The position numbers were made by a program, and so were the translations under genes. This document shows, one piece after another, positions 15,514-24,100 of a stretch of 32,447 nt of DNA. The stretch's first letter is position 1. Each line of letters opens with the position of its first letter. The stretch lies in NCBI GenBank assembly GCA_944388695.1, contig CALXJT010000015.1:1-32447 (forward strand), given 5' to 3'. A model generated the notes under the pieces. It ran no database searches. It was not told the DNA's origin and saw only the letters and a program-made list of their open reading frames with translations. The DNA is from an uncultured Clostridia bacterium (GTDB lineage Bacteria; Bacillota; Clostridia; TANB77; CAG-508).

Positions 15514-16153
15514 TTATTTCTTTAAAATAAATTCCCATAAAGCTTTTTTTCTATTTAATCTAATTGTTATATTTTCATTTAGAATAATAACATTCCATTC
15601 TTTAGTTAAAATATCAAATTGTTCTTTATTGAATAATCTAAAATATTTTCCATAGTCATAATAAAAATTTTTTTCTATCTCTTTAGTCGTCTCTTTTACA
15701 TATCCTTCATTTTTATCTGAATTCATTCTCCCTATAAACAAGCCATCTTTCTTTAAAACCCTATATATTTCATTAAATATTTTTATTGTAGGTATTCATA
15801 TCAAAATAATGAATTGATAAATTTGCATTAATTAAACCTATTGAATTATCTTCGAATGGTAATTTTTCTTTGACATCAATTTGCATAGTTTTACTACTTG
15901 ATATTAATTCTTTCAGTTTATTTAAAGCTATATCTGAAATATCACATGATATAACATCAAAACCTTTATCTAATAACCACTTTGTATCTTGCCCTATGCC
16001 ACAACCTAAATCTACTGCTTTTTTAGGTACAACCTTCATTATTTTCTCACTATATTTCTCCATCCAATTATCTTTCATAAAATCTGTTTTATTATTTTTT
16101 ATATTATCTTCCCAATATCCATTATTCCAATATTCCTTACTATTTTCTAACAT
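15514..16153 (-). pseudogene. class I SAM-dependent methyltransferase, broken by one frameshift
   Basis: The first 126 codons (16153 to 15773) carry the Rossmann motif I VDLGCGIGQDTKWLLDKGFD, motif II VISCDISDIAL and the post-motif LINANLSIHYFD. The frame then ends at NTYNKNI-stop. The next frame continues the family without loss: KIFNEIYRVLKKDGLFIGRM, then the normal tail to 15514. Taking out one base in ACCTACAATAAAAATA near 15785-15795 would restore MNTTIKIFNEI. It is a methyltransferase of about 213 residues, inactive unless the shift is a sequencing error or is suppressed. The substrate is unknown. Confidence 0.85.
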
Positions 16154-16247
16154 ACTATTCTCCTCTAAATTACTCTATTTTTTACATAAACTATATAATT
16201 TTACAAATCAAACATTTCATACTCACTGACATTTTATCATAGAAGCT

Positions 16248-16279
16248 CAAAAAAAGAAAGTGCTTTTCTAAACACTTCC
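16248..16279 (-). terminator. intrinsic terminator downstream of the 16314 remnant
   Basis: On the minus strand GGAAGTG pairs with CACTTTC round a ten-base loop and is followed by TTTTTTT. It lies 35 bases after the remnant at 16314-16385 and seems to be a survivor of that lost gene. Confidence 0.7.
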
Positions 16280-16313
16280 AATCAAATCATATAGATAAAT
16301 ATTTTATAATAAT

Positions 16314-16385
16314 TTATACTATTTGACACAACATATCAACTTCTATCGTCTCCTGAATCTTATGATTTTTTACAAAATCCTGACT
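16314..16385 (-). pseudogene. C-terminal remnant of an unidentified gene, related to 29903-30061
   Basis: The minus strand reads SQDFVKNHKIQETIEVDM then LCQIV-stop. The longer fragment at 29903-30061 ends in FEDFV, a 14-residue insert, then NHKIKVTIEVDMVCGVV-stop. The two tails are clearly homologous. This copy has lost everything upstream and part of the tail. Family unknown. Confidence 0.55.
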
Positions 16386-16448
16386 TTATTCTTCATCTGA
16401 ATACAAAATAGTTGGCTATAAAATTTTAAAGTATAGAACTGAAAAAAT

Positions 16449-16704
16449 ATGACTCAAGCAGAATTAACTGAACGAACCGATACAACATCAAAATTTGTTT
16501 CAATGCTTGAAAATGGAAAAACAGGTATAAAAAGTTTTAAATATATCTCCTAACAAACTCTTTTATGGCTTATTTTATAATTCTTTGGCTTTGGATATAG
16601 CTTTGGAAAATAAAATTCTTAAATTAAATGACAATCAATAAAATTTGCTTTTAGATTTTATAGATATGATAACTAAATATGATAGCAAAAAAGATGGTAA
16701 TTAA
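16449..16704 (+). pseudogene. XRE-type helix-turn-helix regulator remnant
   Basis: Plus strand: MTQAELTERTDTTSKFVSML then ENGKTGI is the recognition-helix half of an XRE repressor (Q-x-x-L-x-x-R-x-x-x-x...S-x-x-E-x-G). It runs into stops; a shifted frame then continues VLNISPNKLFYGLFYNSLAL, as in the second half of such regulators, up to a TAA near 16641 and NLLLDFIDMITKYDSKKDGN. So the first helix, a piece after the HTH and an internal codon are lost. A terminator follows at once. The rest of the 16154-16870 gap holds only the remnant at 16314 and AT-rich sequence. Confidence 0.75.
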
Positions 16705-16718
16705 ATTCCATCTTTTTT
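16687..16718 (+). terminator. intrinsic terminator of the XRE remnant
   Basis: AAAAAAGATGG pairs with CCATCTTTTTT round the loop TAATTAAATT; the 3' arm merges with the T-run. It overlaps the last codons of the remnant. Confidence 0.8.
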
Positions 16719-16870
16719 TATAAATAATTCTGATTTATATTTCTACTTATTGTTGTAATAATTTTAATAATAAAATTCAAACAATATTTTAACCTATAAA
16801 AAATGACTTCTTATTAAATCCCTTTCTTCTTTTATTTTATTAAAAATTCCACACCTCCTTTTTTTTCTAT

Positions 16871-17743
16871 CTATACCCATTGTTTTATTATATCACTTGA
16901 AATATTTAAATTTCCTTTACCAATTCCTATATCTATATTTGGTTTTATTTTTCCATGATAATCACTACCACCACTAATAAATAAATTATTTTCTTTAGCA
17001 TATGTTATTAGTATATCTCTTTTACTTTTTTCTTCAGATGATGGGTGAAAACATTCTATTCCGTCTAAATTAGTATCTTTCCTTAATTTTTCAATTAAAG
17101 TTATAGTATCTTCAATTTTATATTCAAATGGATGTGCTAAAAATGCTTTTCCTCCTGCTTTATGAATAGTATTTATTACTTCTTTATATTGTGGTCTAAA
17201 TTCTATATGATTCATAAAATAACTACTTTTTGGATTTGCCAATCCTTTTCTGAAAAAAATATTAAATGATTCTGCAAATTCCCCTAAAATGTGATAGTTT
17301 TCTTTATGTTCAAGAAATTCATTATAAATTAAAGGCTCTACATATTCAAATGCGTTTTTTGGTTTTTGTATCTTATCTATATTATATATAATTCCGTGTT
17401 TATCTGCTATATCCAATAATCTCTTGGATAATATTTTCTGTTGTTCTTTTAACTTGTCTTCTGAATAGTATTTTTCACACCAATTATTTATTACATCTGT
17501 ATCTATATCATAAGCCAATATTTCAATATTCTTTTTTTGAAATACAGCGTGTAGTTCTGTCCCCTTTATGATCTTTCCACTAAATATATTATTATCTTTT
17601 AATGCTTTGTCATTATATTGTTTACAAGTATCGTGATCAGTAAGTGATATGTATTCTAGCTTTTTTTCTTCACACATTTTTAATATTTCTACTACTGTTT
17701 TATCCCCATCTGAATATGTTGTATGTATATGTAAATCTATCAT
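16871..17743 (-). CDS. PHP-domain metal-dependent phosphoesterase (YciV/TrpH type), 290 aa
   Basis: A polymerase-and-histidinol-phosphatase fold hydrolase; relatives act on 3',5'-nucleoside bisphosphates or short oligonucleotides. Metal ligands can be read: His5 and His7 in DLHIHTTYSDG, Asp12, Asp36-His37 in SLTDHDT, Glu63 in KGTELHA, His in FLAHPFEYK, and the closing Asp-x-His in SGGSDYHGK. Ribosome site GGAGGGAAGATAATG. Compared with compact TrpH proteins there is a longer middle (residues 95-180) reading NAFEYVEPLIYNEFLEHKEN. Transcribed after the DUF402 gene, with a GC-rich hairpin between them. Confidence 0.9.
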   Translation of the reverse strand: MIDLHIHTTYSDGDKTVVEILKMCEEKKLEYISLTDHDTCKQYNDKALKDNNIFSGKIIKGTELHAVFQKKNIEILAYDIDTDVINNWCEKYYSEDKLKEQQKILSKRLLDIADKHGIIYNIDKIQKPKNAFEYVEPLIYNEFLEHKENYHILGEFAESFNIFFRKGLANPKSSYFMNHIEFRPQYKEVINTIHKAGGKAFLAHPFEYKIEDTITLIEKLRKDTNLDGIECFHPSSEEKSKRDILITYAKENNLFISGGSDYHGKIKPNIDIGIGKGNLNISSDIIKQWV

Positions 17744-17769
17744 TATCTTCCCTCCAATATATAATTAGG

Positions 17770-17800
17770 GGGCTGTTAGTAAGATATCTTATAACAGCCC
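17770..17800. other. GC-rich hairpin between the DUF402 and PHP genes
   Basis: GGGCTGTTA pairs with TAACAGCCC, enclosing the palindrome AAGATATCTT. It lies 27 bases ahead of the PHP start and beyond the DUF402 stop on the minus strand. No T-tract follows on either strand, so it is either a weak or factor-assisted terminator or a processing/stability element. Confidence 0.6.
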
Positions 17801-17846
17801 ACCCTATACTATGATTTTCAGAAATATGTTGCCCAGCAGTTTTGTA

Positions 17847-18380
17847 TTATTTAAAATACTTTTGAATCAACTCTTTTTTATCCATATTGATAAATATGTT
17901 TTTATTTTGCTGAATTTCTTCAATTAACTCTGAACATACATCTTTTGCTAAATCAAACTCTTTTTTTGTTATCTGGTCACTCTTTAAAGCTTCCAATAAT
18001 TCGTCTTCATCATCGACTATTATTTGATTGTCTTCATTAGGACAATATATAATATCTAGATATAAATCATCATAATATGGTATATTTTCTTCTACACCAT
18101 TGTCACGTGACATATCAAAATAATACCCTACTACATTTGCATCTTTATCTAGAAATGCCCTTGCATTATAAAAATGATTTAATGGCGTAAATTCAACAAC
18201 AAAGTAGCCATCATCAAGATATACAATGCTCTGCCCAGACCTATTCACAAAGAAAGTTTCATCGATTTTGTTAATCCTTTTGATTGTTAAATAGTAATTT
18301 TCTGTCTCTCTTCTTTGTATAACTAAATCCCAATCAGAAACTCCTCTCATATAAGTTTTGCTTGTGTACTTTCTTCTCAT
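17847..18380 (-). CDS. DUF402 domain protein, 177 aa
   Basis: DUF402 proteins include RNA-associated domains and nucleoside phosphatases such as Bacillus subtilis YgaC. The domain is read from GQSIVYLDDGYFVVEFTPLN then HFYNARAFLDKDANVVGYYF and DDLYLDIIYCPNEDNQIIVD followed by DEDELLEALK, which keeps the D-x-Y-x-D-x-x acidic cluster of the active site. A C-terminal helical tail follows. The start at MRRKYTSKTYM is the usual beginning of the family, although its ribosome site (AAAGGATGATG, about 18 bases upstream) is distant. G+C is a little higher than in the neighbours. Confidence 0.85.
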   Translation of the reverse strand: MRRKYTSKTYMRGVSDWDLVIQRRETENYYLTIKRINKIDETFFVNRSGQSIVYLDDGYFVVEFTPLNHFYNARAFLDKDANVVGYYFDMSRDNGVEENIPYYDDLYLDIIYCPNEDNQIIVDDEDELLEALKSDQITKKEFDLAKDVCSELIEEIQQNKNIFINMDKKELIQKYFK

Positions 18381-18431
18381 TGTTGGTTACATTCATCATC
18401 CTTTCATTATATTTAACATCTTATTTACATT

Positions 18432-18742
18432 TTAGTAAAACCCCATAACTTTGTCAAGAGGAATTTGTTTTTTATCCGCTCGTAACCTCATCAGCTTTTC
18501 CTGTGACTTCTGTAATAAAGCTTCGATTTCGTCATTTTTAACAATTTCCTCAAAATACCTTTTGAAGTTACTGTTAATCTCTCCAGACGGTGTCATACTA
18601 TATTTCAAGTGTGATGGATTTAACGACTTAAATGCGTCTAAATCCTTGATAGTTGGAAATTCTTCTTGAGTCACAAGAAGTTGCAGTGACAAAGGTGTTT
18701 TCCAATCTTTTTGATTGTGCAATGAGTAATTACGCTAGTCAT
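18432..18742 (-). pseudogene. unidentified gene, 96 readable codons, probably frameshifted at its start
   Basis: The long frame (18722-18432) reads HNQKDWKTPLSLQLLVTQEE, FPTIKDLDAFKSLNPSHLKY and a C-terminal charged helix LLQKSQEKLMRLRADKKQ. Its only in-frame start is a TTG without a ribosome site, just after an in-frame TAG. A strong ribosome site (GAAAGGAG at 18751-18758) and an ATG at 18742 are present, but that frame stops after 23 codons. An indel near 18720 would join the two. Upstream lie a full promoter and a 9-base inverted-repeat operator. I do not recognise the family; the G+C is higher than around it. Confidence 0.5.
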
Positions 18743-18763
18743 AATACATTCTCCTTTCATAGT

Positions 18764-18793
18764 TTAGTACAAGTTATACTACCTTTGTACTAA
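18764..18793. promoter_or_regulatory. operator-like inverted repeat TTAGTACAA / TTGTACTAA
   Basis: Two perfect 9-base arms, TTAGTACAA (18764-18772) and TTGTACTAA (18785-18793), are separated by 12 bases, between the promoter at 18826-18854 and the ribosome site of the 18742 gene. Arm length and spacing suit a dimeric HTH repressor acting on the leader. Confidence 0.6.
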
Positions 18794-18825
18794 TTTATGG
18801 GTTACATATAGCTTACGCTATAATA

Positions 18826-18854
18826 TATATAGCACATTTTTATGTAAATGTCAG
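18826..18854 (-). promoter_or_regulatory. promoter for the 18742 gene
   Basis: CTGACA (18849-18854) and TATATA (18826-18831) are spaced by 17 bases on the minus strand. Just downstream are a short palindrome, TAGCTTACGCTA (18809-18820), and GGTTACAT (plus reading, 18800-18807), a motif that recurs near other promoters in the window. Confidence 0.5.
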
Positions 18855-18958
18855 TATTTATATCCTATATTATGCGCTAATTATATCAGCTTTTCATAGC
18901 ATAAAAACTCGCACTATTAGTGTTATAAGAATTTTGATTAAATATATCTCTTTCAAAC

Positions 18959-19494
18959 TCATTCATAATAACGATTAATAAATATTGTTATCTTATTTTT
19001 TAATGGTTTTATTTTTTCTACAAACATATAATATTTTCTTAATAAGTTTTGAGCATCTTGTAGCAACACATCTTCATTCATACCAACTTTACAAAGTAAA
19101 ACACACTATTTAATTTTTCCATCTTTTTTCTTACTAATGTTTGTAGTAATATTGTATTATTAATTTTTAGTTCTTTTAAAAAATACATTATTTCTAATAA
19201 GTTTTTAATAATAGGTTTCATTCTATATTCGTCTGTCATTAGTAAAAAGTTTAATTCACATTTCTTTTTTATCTCCTCTAACTTCTTCATCTCCTCATCA
19301 TACAAACTGACAGAATTATTATTATAATTATTATTATTACCTTGTAAGTTTTTCCGCTCATGACTTGTAGTTTTGGTTATTTCTTGATTTGTAATGTTTT
19401 GCATATTTAGAATTGTATTATTTGCTATTTCAGAATTGTAATATTTACAATTCTTATTTTGACATCTTTGCCCTTCCTTCAATTTTAGACACAA
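18959..19494 (-). pseudogene. truncated, frameshifted gene with Cys-rich N-terminal part
   Basis: The frame runs from a stop near 19515 through CDSFLCLKLKEGQRCQNKNC then KYYNSEIANN (four or five cysteines, zinc-ribbon-like), an Asn-rich linker, and a helical part (YDEEMKKLEEIKKKCELNFL). It stops at 19078. The next frame continues in the same style, KVGMNEDVLLQDAQNLLRKY then YMFVEKIKPLKNKITIF, to a TGA at 18959. One extra base in GTGTTTTAC would explain the break. There is no ribosome site or ATG at the 5' end, so the N-terminus is lost too. Family unknown. Confidence 0.5.
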
Positions 19495-19520
19495 AAAAGA
19501 ATCACATTTTAAGTGATTCT
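19493..19520 (-). terminator. intrinsic terminator downstream of the flavodoxin remnant
   Basis: On the minus strand AGAATCAC pairs with GTGATTCT round a seven-base loop and is followed by TTTTTTG. It also overlaps the open frame of the 18959-19494 remnant, so at least one of the two is no longer functional. Confidence 0.7.
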
Positions 19521-19543
19521 ATTGAAAATAAAAGGGGATGTTT

Positions 19544-19573
19544 GTGCTAATTGCTAGTTCTATCAATTAGCAC
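19544..19573. other. perfect 10-base-pair hairpin after the flavodoxin remnant
   Basis: GTGCTAATTG pairs with CAATTAGCAC round a ten-base loop, 34 bases beyond the stop at 19607. No T-run follows on the minus strand, so it may help the terminator at 19493 or protect the 3' end. Confidence 0.55.
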
Positions 19574-19606
19574 TATTTTCATTTTTAATTAGTATTTACG
19601 CATTTA

Positions 19607-20114
19607 CTATTGTAAACTATCAATAAAATTGCTTATATCAGAATCTGAAGGATTTTCTCTAAATCTATGTCCTTCTAACCAATTTCCACCATTAGCTTCT
19701 TCTTCTAATAATTCCCCACTTTGACCTAATCCTGATGATGTAGAAGTACAGAATGGAATTACTGTTTTTCCATTAAAGTCATTTGCTTTTACAAATGTAT
19801 CTACTGGCCAAGCTGCTATACCCCACCAAATAGGATATCCTATTAGAACTGTATCATAATCTGCCCAATTCTCTACTGTTGTAGTTGTTAATTCTACATT
19901 TCTTAAAGATTCATCTTCATGTTCTCTTGATACTCTTGAATTACTATTCGTCCAATTTAAATCATCAGAAGTATATTCATCTACTGGAGTTATTTCAAAT
20001 ATATCAGCTCCTAAATTTTCTGCTAGTTTACTTGCAACTTCTTCTGTATTACCTGTTGCAGAATATTATTAATAAAATAATAACTACAATTAATACAATT
20101 CCCTTCTTACTCAA
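19607..20114 (-). pseudogene. flavodoxin with membrane-anchor leader, internal deletion
   Basis: After a strong ribosome site (AAAAAGGAGGAATT) and a TTG start at 20114 the text is SKKGIVLIVVIILLIIF, a signal or lipoprotein-type anchor. It then meets stops. From 20060 another frame gives the flavodoxin FMN loop SATGNTEEVASKLAENLGAD, YDTVLIGYPIWWGIAAWPVD and PFCTSTSSGLGQSG, running to a TAG at 19607. The lipobox/linker and first beta-strand before SATGNT are missing, so the anchor and the flavodoxin no longer join. It once was probably a surface-attached FMN electron carrier. The neighbouring TetR tail and operator (20712-20921) suggest a regulated redox unit. Confidence 0.85.
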
Positions 20115-20219
20115 TTTTAATTCCTCCTTTTTTATTTTTATTTTTTAATATCTTCTCCTAAATATGCTGTTAGTATTTTGTTATATACTCTATTTCTTTT
20201 TTTTAAATTTCTTAAATAA

Positions 20220-20549
20220 TTAATTATTTTCTTTTTTGATATTTTTCTTTTTTAAAGTTAATAAATTAAGTATTCCATATCCTATAACTACAAATATTAT
20301 AAATATTGCAACATAATCTATAATAATCATAATAGCATTATCTTCAGAATACAAAGGGAAAAAACTTTGAAGTGTTATTTTCTGTATAAATTTTTTTTTA
20401 TAAAACCATTTATTCCAAAAACTAAAGCAAAAAGAATTAGAAATACATTTAATATTATTTTGTTTTCCCTTTTTAGTTTTATAATTATATACTGAATTTT
20501 CTGTTTGGTCTGGTGTTTTAATAAATATTTCTATTCCTAACATTAGCAT
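20220..20549 (-). pseudogene. small membrane protein gene, frameshifted in a poly-A run
   Basis: The minus-strand frame ending at 20220 contains KKFIQKITLQSFFPLYSEDN then AIMIIIDYVAIFIIFVVIGY, a likely membrane span, and a basic tail. Upstream of a run of nine A (20391-20399 in plus reading) the better protein sequence is in the next frame, KLKRENKIILNVFLILFALV then FGINGF, which gives another span. One base lost or gained in the run would unite the two into a two-span protein. It lies between the operator at 20750 and the flavodoxin remnant. Function unknown. Confidence 0.5.
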
Positions 20550-20711
20550 TTCAATACATTATTTAATTTTATTTTTTTTCATAACTAAATCCCTCCTTTA
20601 CTTTTTTATTTCTTCATTTGAATTATAGCATTACATTAGTTTTTTAGGAAGTTCTAATAAGTTCATAATATTTAAACTAAAAGTTTATGCAATTAATTCT
20701 ATTAAGATTGC

Positions 20712-20769
20712 TTGACATTTTAACTAATCTTTACTTTATAATTTTAGCAGACGGTAGTAACTATCGGTC
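20712..20769 (+). promoter_or_regulatory. promoter with a TetR-type operator
   Basis: TTGACA (20712-20717) is followed by TTTATAAT (-10 at 20735-20742) and then by the imperfect inverted repeat GACGGTAGTAACTATCGGTC (20750-20769). The placement just after the -10 box fits an autoregulated TetR-family gene on the plus strand, with the flavodoxin group leaving on the minus strand. Confidence 0.6.
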
Positions 20770-20807
20770 AATACTTTTTTTATAAAATTACTTAAAATGA
20801 TAATTAA

Positions 20808-20921
20808 TCTATTTCTCTTGATACAAATAAAAAAATGCCTTATGGTATTTTATATTCCAAGACTCCTTCTGATGATGCTTATAGATTTTTAAATATAATA
20901 AAAGAAGGAATAAAATCATAG
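20808..20921 (+). pseudogene. C-terminal tail of a TetR-like regulator
   Basis: Open frame after TAA: SISLDTNKKMPYGILYSKTP then SDDAYRFLNIIKEGIKS-stop. The closing 'F-L-x-I-x-x-x-G-I-K' is common at the end of TetR-family repressors. The DNA-binding half is missing; only about 40 bases separate the operator from this tail. The identification rests mainly on the operator and divergent layout. Confidence 0.45.
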
Positions 20922-20933
20922 ATTTTATTCCAA

Positions 20934-20975
20934 AATAGTAGAGCTTAAGAAGAAATGTTCTTAAGCTCTACTATT
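20934..20975. terminator. bidirectional intrinsic terminator
   Basis: AATAGTAGAGCTTAAGAA pairs perfectly with TTCTTAAGCTCTACTATT round a six-base loop. It separates the plus-strand TetR remnant from the end of the minus-strand cassette at 21020. Confidence 0.8.
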
Positions 20976-21019
20976 TACACAGCTTCTACTATAGCGTCTT
21001 ATATTTATATCTAAAAAAA

Positions 21020-21142
21020 TTATCTCTCATTTTCATTATCAGCTTCTTTTTTTATATTTTTATCACATATTTCATTTATTTCTTTAGAAACTTTGTAAGC
21101 TTCATCTATAATTTCTTGTTTTTTTATATCTTTATCATCCAT
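21020..21142 (-). CDS. 40-residue protein, coupled to the 1252-residue protein
   Basis: Reads MDDKDIKKQEIIDEAYKVSK then EINEICDKNIKKEADNENER: one charged amphipathic helix with a single Cys. Its ATG overlaps the end of the upstream gene (start 21142, upstream stop at 21135) and a ribosome site AAAGGAG sits inside that gene. A longer reading from 21259 has no ribosome site and only copies the overlapping gene. It is likely translated by coupling and could be a small partner of the giant protein; function unknown. Confidence 0.6.
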   Translation of the reverse strand: MDDKDIKKQEIIDEAYKVSKEINEICDKNIKKEADNENER

Positions 21143-24100
21143 TATCACTAAACTCCTTTTCCTCTTTATTTTTAATAATTTCATTAAGAACTTCTGTTGC
21201 TTCTCTTCTTTCTTTTTCAGATACTCTATCATTATTTTCTTTAAGTTCATCTTCATCAATAATATGAATTACTGATTTTTTTTCATTTTGTTTATCTAGT
21301 TCCCTATATCTTTCATTTATCCTTCTTGCTTCTCCTATTAATGATTTTGCTGTATCTGTTCTTAAATATCTTGGATTTAATGAAGCTCTTCCTTGAAATC
21401 TAGTTCTATCCAAAGCATCAGCATCTTTTAAATATTTACACATAAGTCTAGTATTTTTAATATCTTCTTCTTTAACTCCAAACAATAAACACATTTTTTG
21501 AAATTCTTTTTCATCAAATTCATTTATATTTTTTTCATTATGTTCATGATATAAAATTGCTACATTTACCATGGCAATTTTACTCTTTTCTAAACCTTGT
21601 TCTCTTAAAGATCTTTCTGCAACTCTTGTACTATATTTAGCATGTTCTTCTTTCCCATCTACTCTTCTTCCATTATGAAACTCTTCATTTCTTCCTGAAT
21701 CATGATATTTTGCAGCTTCTAATAATAAATATTTACATTCATCATCTAATTTATTTTCTTTATTTGCTATCATGTATGTAAATAATACTACATTCTGAAT
21801 ATGTCTTTTAGAATGAATCCCTTCATCTCTATATTCTGGCATTTCTTCTATTTCTTTAACAATTTTAGCTACTTGCTGTTTTCCATCTTTACCTAAACAT
21901 TGTTCTCTAAATTCTACTATATCATCAGGTCTATTATATTCTTCAATCCATCTATTAATATATTCATTGTGATTATATCCTCTTTCTGTTTTTAAGGTTT
22001 TATTATAGCCAAAACATTCATATTTCTGTTCTTCTTCTAAAGTTGTATTTATTAACATCTGTATACATTTTTTTGCGGTTTGCTTATCCCTAGTTTCTAA
22101 TTCTTGTATTATTTTTTCTATTCTAGCTATTCTATCTTGTAGTATTTGTGGAGAAAATAATGTATTCCTAATTTCATCACAAAAAGTATTCCCTGTTCTA
22201 TTATTTTCTGAATCTACTATTATTCTATTTATTAAATCGGGATTTCCTGTTTCTCTAAATTTTCTCTCTAAATCATCTATTTTTTCTTTTTCTTTGATAG
22301 CAATATATGTTCTATCTATAATAACAATTGGCAATGGTTTTATTTCTCCATTATCTGTTTCTGTTGAAAAGTCTCTTGAAGCTCTAACAGAATTTTCCCA
22401 TATTTTATCATTTTTTGTATACTCAATTAATAATTTATTTCGTTCATTTCTATCATTTAGTTTTCCTTGTCGCTGTAGCTCCATATATTTTTCTAATGGA
22501 ATTACTGGAATATAAACTATATATGCTGGTTGTTTTTTATATACATTTCCTTTATCTAATGCTCTTCTTTCTCTTACATTTTCTGGATGAGTATGTCTAA
22601 TATTATCAATTTGTTTATGTGGAATATTATATAATATTCTTCCATCTTTAATACTTTGGCTTGTATTCATCTTTTTATTTGCTCTTGTTGATACTATATC
22701 CCATGGAGCTGATAAAAGTAAAGAATTTTCTGCAAAATTATTAAAGCCAAAGGTTACATATTCTATTTTAGCAGTCGCAATATTATTATTTGCTATAGGT
22801 GTAGTACAAAATCCATGTGATTGAATTAACTTTCTATTCCATTCTTCATAAAAATTTGCATTAACATTATAGTTACTATATGCTCCTAGTGATGTTAACT
22901 CAATCATAAAATTTTCTCCTGAATCATATATTGCTATACCTTGTGCTAATGGCAAATTAATATTTATTCTATTTTCATCTTTTAATTGATATAGTTCTTT
23001 GTTAAATTGTCTTGCAAAATATGCTCTAATTTCACTTTCAATTATATTGCTAAACAAATAGTTGTCTTGCAAATTTTCTTTACTATTATATAATTCTTCT
23101 AAAGTTCTTTTATCATATGTGTTCAATATATTTCTTATTGATTCAAGATATTCCTTTATTTTTACATCTCTTTCATCACTTAATTCAAATTCATCTATAT
23201 CCTTACCATATGTTTTAAGTAATCTTATACTTTCTTCTAAAGATTGTCCATATTTCTTTTCTAATACACATAATTGTAATTTTTCTATTTCATCTAAACT
23301 ACTAATGTATTTTGTTTTCAATTCTCTTCTTTTAATTTTTTCTACATATTCTACTCTATTAAAATTTTCTACTTCTTCTATACTTTTTATATCAAATATA
23401 TTTTCTGAACTAGAAAGTATATATATTAACTTTCTAATTGTCTCCTCATCTGTTAATTCTGAATTTTCTATACTTTCCAATAAATCTTTGTATTTTTTAT
23501 TGTTTAATCCTTCTAAAAAATTATCTATGATTGGAATCCAATCTTTAATATTATCTTTTTCTACTATATCTAATGCTTTTACTAATATTTGGTAACTATT
23601 ATCACTTAAATTTAATATCTTTTTTTGTACTTTTGAATCACATGTTATAACATCTAATTTTGTACTTAAATCTTTATATTCTTCTGTTAACATTTTTAAT
23701 TCACATGTATCCAATATATCTTCATTTATATTTTTAAGTCTTCTTAAATTCTCTTCTAAAAATTGTATCTTTTCATCACTTTCATTTTGTAAATAATCAA
23801 TCAATTCAAATCTATATACACTTAATACTCTTCCATCAATACTACCAATTCTTTTTAATTTTTCTCCTAAAATTATTTTTTTATCATCTGGTTCATTTAG
23901 TAAATATTTATTTAACAAATCAATAACTTCATCATTTATGAATTCTATACTGAAAATTATCTCTTGGATTCCATTTTTGCTTAATATTTGTAATAAAGTA
24001 TCATATTCTTTTTTTGAATTTCTTAATATTTCCAATTTTTGTTCAGTATTAAGGTCTAATATCATATCTATTAAACAAACTTTATTATGAAAATGACTAT

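Noticed and set aside
17770-17800. Riboswitch ahead of the PHP gene
   Set aside because: Only a single simple hairpin is present in a leader of under 60 bases; no conserved aptamer-like elements are visible.
21143-21259. Longer 79-residue start for the 40-residue gene
   Set aside because: The extra codons only re-read the giant gene in another frame, and the ribosome site is right before the internal ATG at 21142.
23062-23595. Plus-strand 177-codon ORF inside the 1252-residue gene
   Set aside because: Antisense shadow; Ser/Leu/Phe-rich text typical of reading the reverse of acidic helical protein.
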